Source: Novispirillum itersonii subsp. itersonii ATCC 12639
GTDB lineage: Bacteria > Pseudomonadota > Alphaproteobacteria > Rhodospirillales > Rhodospirillaceae
DNA: 64,000 nucleotides
Direction: 5' to 3'
Assembly: GCF_000381985.1 (NCBI RefSeq)
Contig: NZ_KB907340.1
Span: forward strand, 62,001 to 126,000
The translations under genes and the position numbers were made by a program. A model generated the notes under the pieces. That model was not told where the DNA came from, ran no database searches, and saw only the letters and a program-made list of their open reading frames with translations. This document shows, piece after piece, positions 63,370 through 64,000 of the stretch (position 1 is the stretch's first letter; every line of letters starts with the position of its first letter).

Positions 63370-64000
63370 TCGGCACGCGGTCGCCTGTCACTGCCAGCCT
63401 GTCGGTGGAAGTCAGCGGGCGGGTCCTGCCGGTGCGGATCCGGGTTTCCCCCCGGGCTGTCCGGCTGACCCTGCGCTACCTGCCGCAGGAAGACTGCCTG
63501 ACGGTTACCGCCCCACCCGGAGTCTCGGCCCGGTTCATCCGGAAGTTCCTCAGTGATCATCATGACTGGATCGGGCGGCGGATTGCCACCGCCCCCGACC
63601 GGATCCCGTTTTTGCCCGGCCAGACGATCCCGGTTCTGGGGCAGATGCGGCTGATTACCCATACCCCGCAGGGACGGCGAGGTCTGCAGATGACGGACAC
63701 ACAGATCGTGCTGACCGGCCCGGTCGAAAAGCCGGAAAACCGGGTCAGGGATTATCTGGTCCGGCTCGCCCGCGACACCATCACCACCCAGTGCCAACGG
63801 CTGACCCCGCTGGTGGAAGGCCGGATCCGGCGCATCAGCGTGCGCGATACCCGATCCCGCTGGGGCAGCTGTTCGGCACTGGGGGATCTGTCGTTTTCCT
63901 GGCGGCTGGTGATGGCCCCGCCAGCAGTTCTGGGGTATGTGGTGGCCCACGAACTGGCCCATCTGGCGGAAATGAATCACTCCCCCCGCTTCTGGGCCGA
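63366..64000 (+). CDS. YgjP-type (DUF45) zinc metalloprotein, 3' end cut by the window
   Basis: The first 211 residues of a YgjP/M48-related metal-dependent protein. The zinc-binding HExxH is [19 protein letters not shown], preceded by the family signature [26 protein letters not shown]. The GTG start (63366-63368) overlaps the YcgN stop as GTGA, so the two are translationally coupled. The product may be a peptidase-like protein; its substrate is unknown. The missing part is probably only the last ~20-30 residues. Confidence 0.88.
   Translation, partial: MIGTRSPVTASLSVEVSGRVLPVRIRVSPRAVRLTLRYLPQEDCLTVTAPPGVSARFIRKFLSDHHDWIGRRIATAPDRIPFLPGQTIPVLGQMRLITHTPQGRRGLQMTDTQIVLTGPVEKPENRVRDYLVRLARDTITTQCQRLTPLVEGRIRRISVRDTRSRWGSCSALGDLSFSWRLVMAPPAVLGYVVAHELAHLAEMNHSPRFWA

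Noticed and set aside
1-64000. Mobile elements, CRISPR arrays, tRNA or rRNA genes and prophage remnants
   Set aside because: No transposase, integrase, regularly spaced repeat or RNA-gene signature was seen. Base composition is even across the window, apart from short AT-rich promoter areas.

Overview
The window is 64 kb of high-GC, gene-dense chromosome from an alphaproteobacterium, most likely in or near the Rhodospirillales. The evidence is an Irr-type Fur regulator, a Rhodobacter-type porin, PhaR-regulated polyhydroxyalkanoate (PHA) genes with an intracellular PHA depolymerase, the acvB-lpiA lysyl-phosphatidylglycerol pair, and the alphaproteobacterial order miaB-phoH-ybeY-corC-lnt-XRE-metK-trmB. 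I see no rRNA, tRNA, CRISPR array, insertion sequence or prophage. About 50 genes are supported. Most are ordinary core genes, and many end in clear intrinsic terminators.

Layout. 1-8.1 kb (minus): miaB, phoH, ybeY, corC, lnt, an XRE regulator, metK and a partial trmB, covering tRNA and rRNA maturation, lipoprotein acylation and SAM synthesis. 8.1-9.9 kb: a long leader and an outer-membrane porin. 10-19 kb: an unknown helical protein, a flavin reductase-like protein, an EamA exporter, trpB-trpA, a DHH phosphoesterase, a NUDIX hydrolase and a GAF/HD-GYP protein. 19-24 kb: a LysR regulator divergent from an FAD amine oxidase, then ubiD and a GNAT acetyltransferase. 23-27 kb: acvB-mprF(lpiA). 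27-34 kb: a 2-hydroxyacid dehydrogenase, an SH3 protein, a MATE exporter, irr, a nitronate-monooxygenase-like enzyme with a cysteine cluster, and a glycerophosphodiesterase.

34-45 kb (minus) is the classic transcription/translation cluster rimP-nusA-ylxR-infB-rbfA-truB-rpsO-pnp, with moaB and a lytic transglycosylase upstream. 48-52 kb: a family 2 glycosyltransferase with a TVP38/DedA-type membrane protein, comM, and a second XRE regulator. 52-56 kb: a PHA locus in which phaR is divergent from a small helical gene, a PhaC of class III size and catalytic spacing, and phaA. phaZ lies at 61.6 kb. 56-61 kb: a HAD phosphatase, an exported ankyrin protein, cobA, a SafE-like membrane protein, a Sco protein and cobB. 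The right edge holds YcgN and a truncated YgjP-type metalloprotein.

Points most worth a second look: the compact two-gene class III-like PHA synthase; phoH, which probably starts at an ATT codon; a Cys4 motif in the nitronate-monooxygenase-like enzyme; an HD-GYP domain split by a coiled-coil insertion; a repeat-rich IF2 N-terminus; and a strong terminator just upstream of rimP. I found no defence system or other obviously undescribed multi-gene system.
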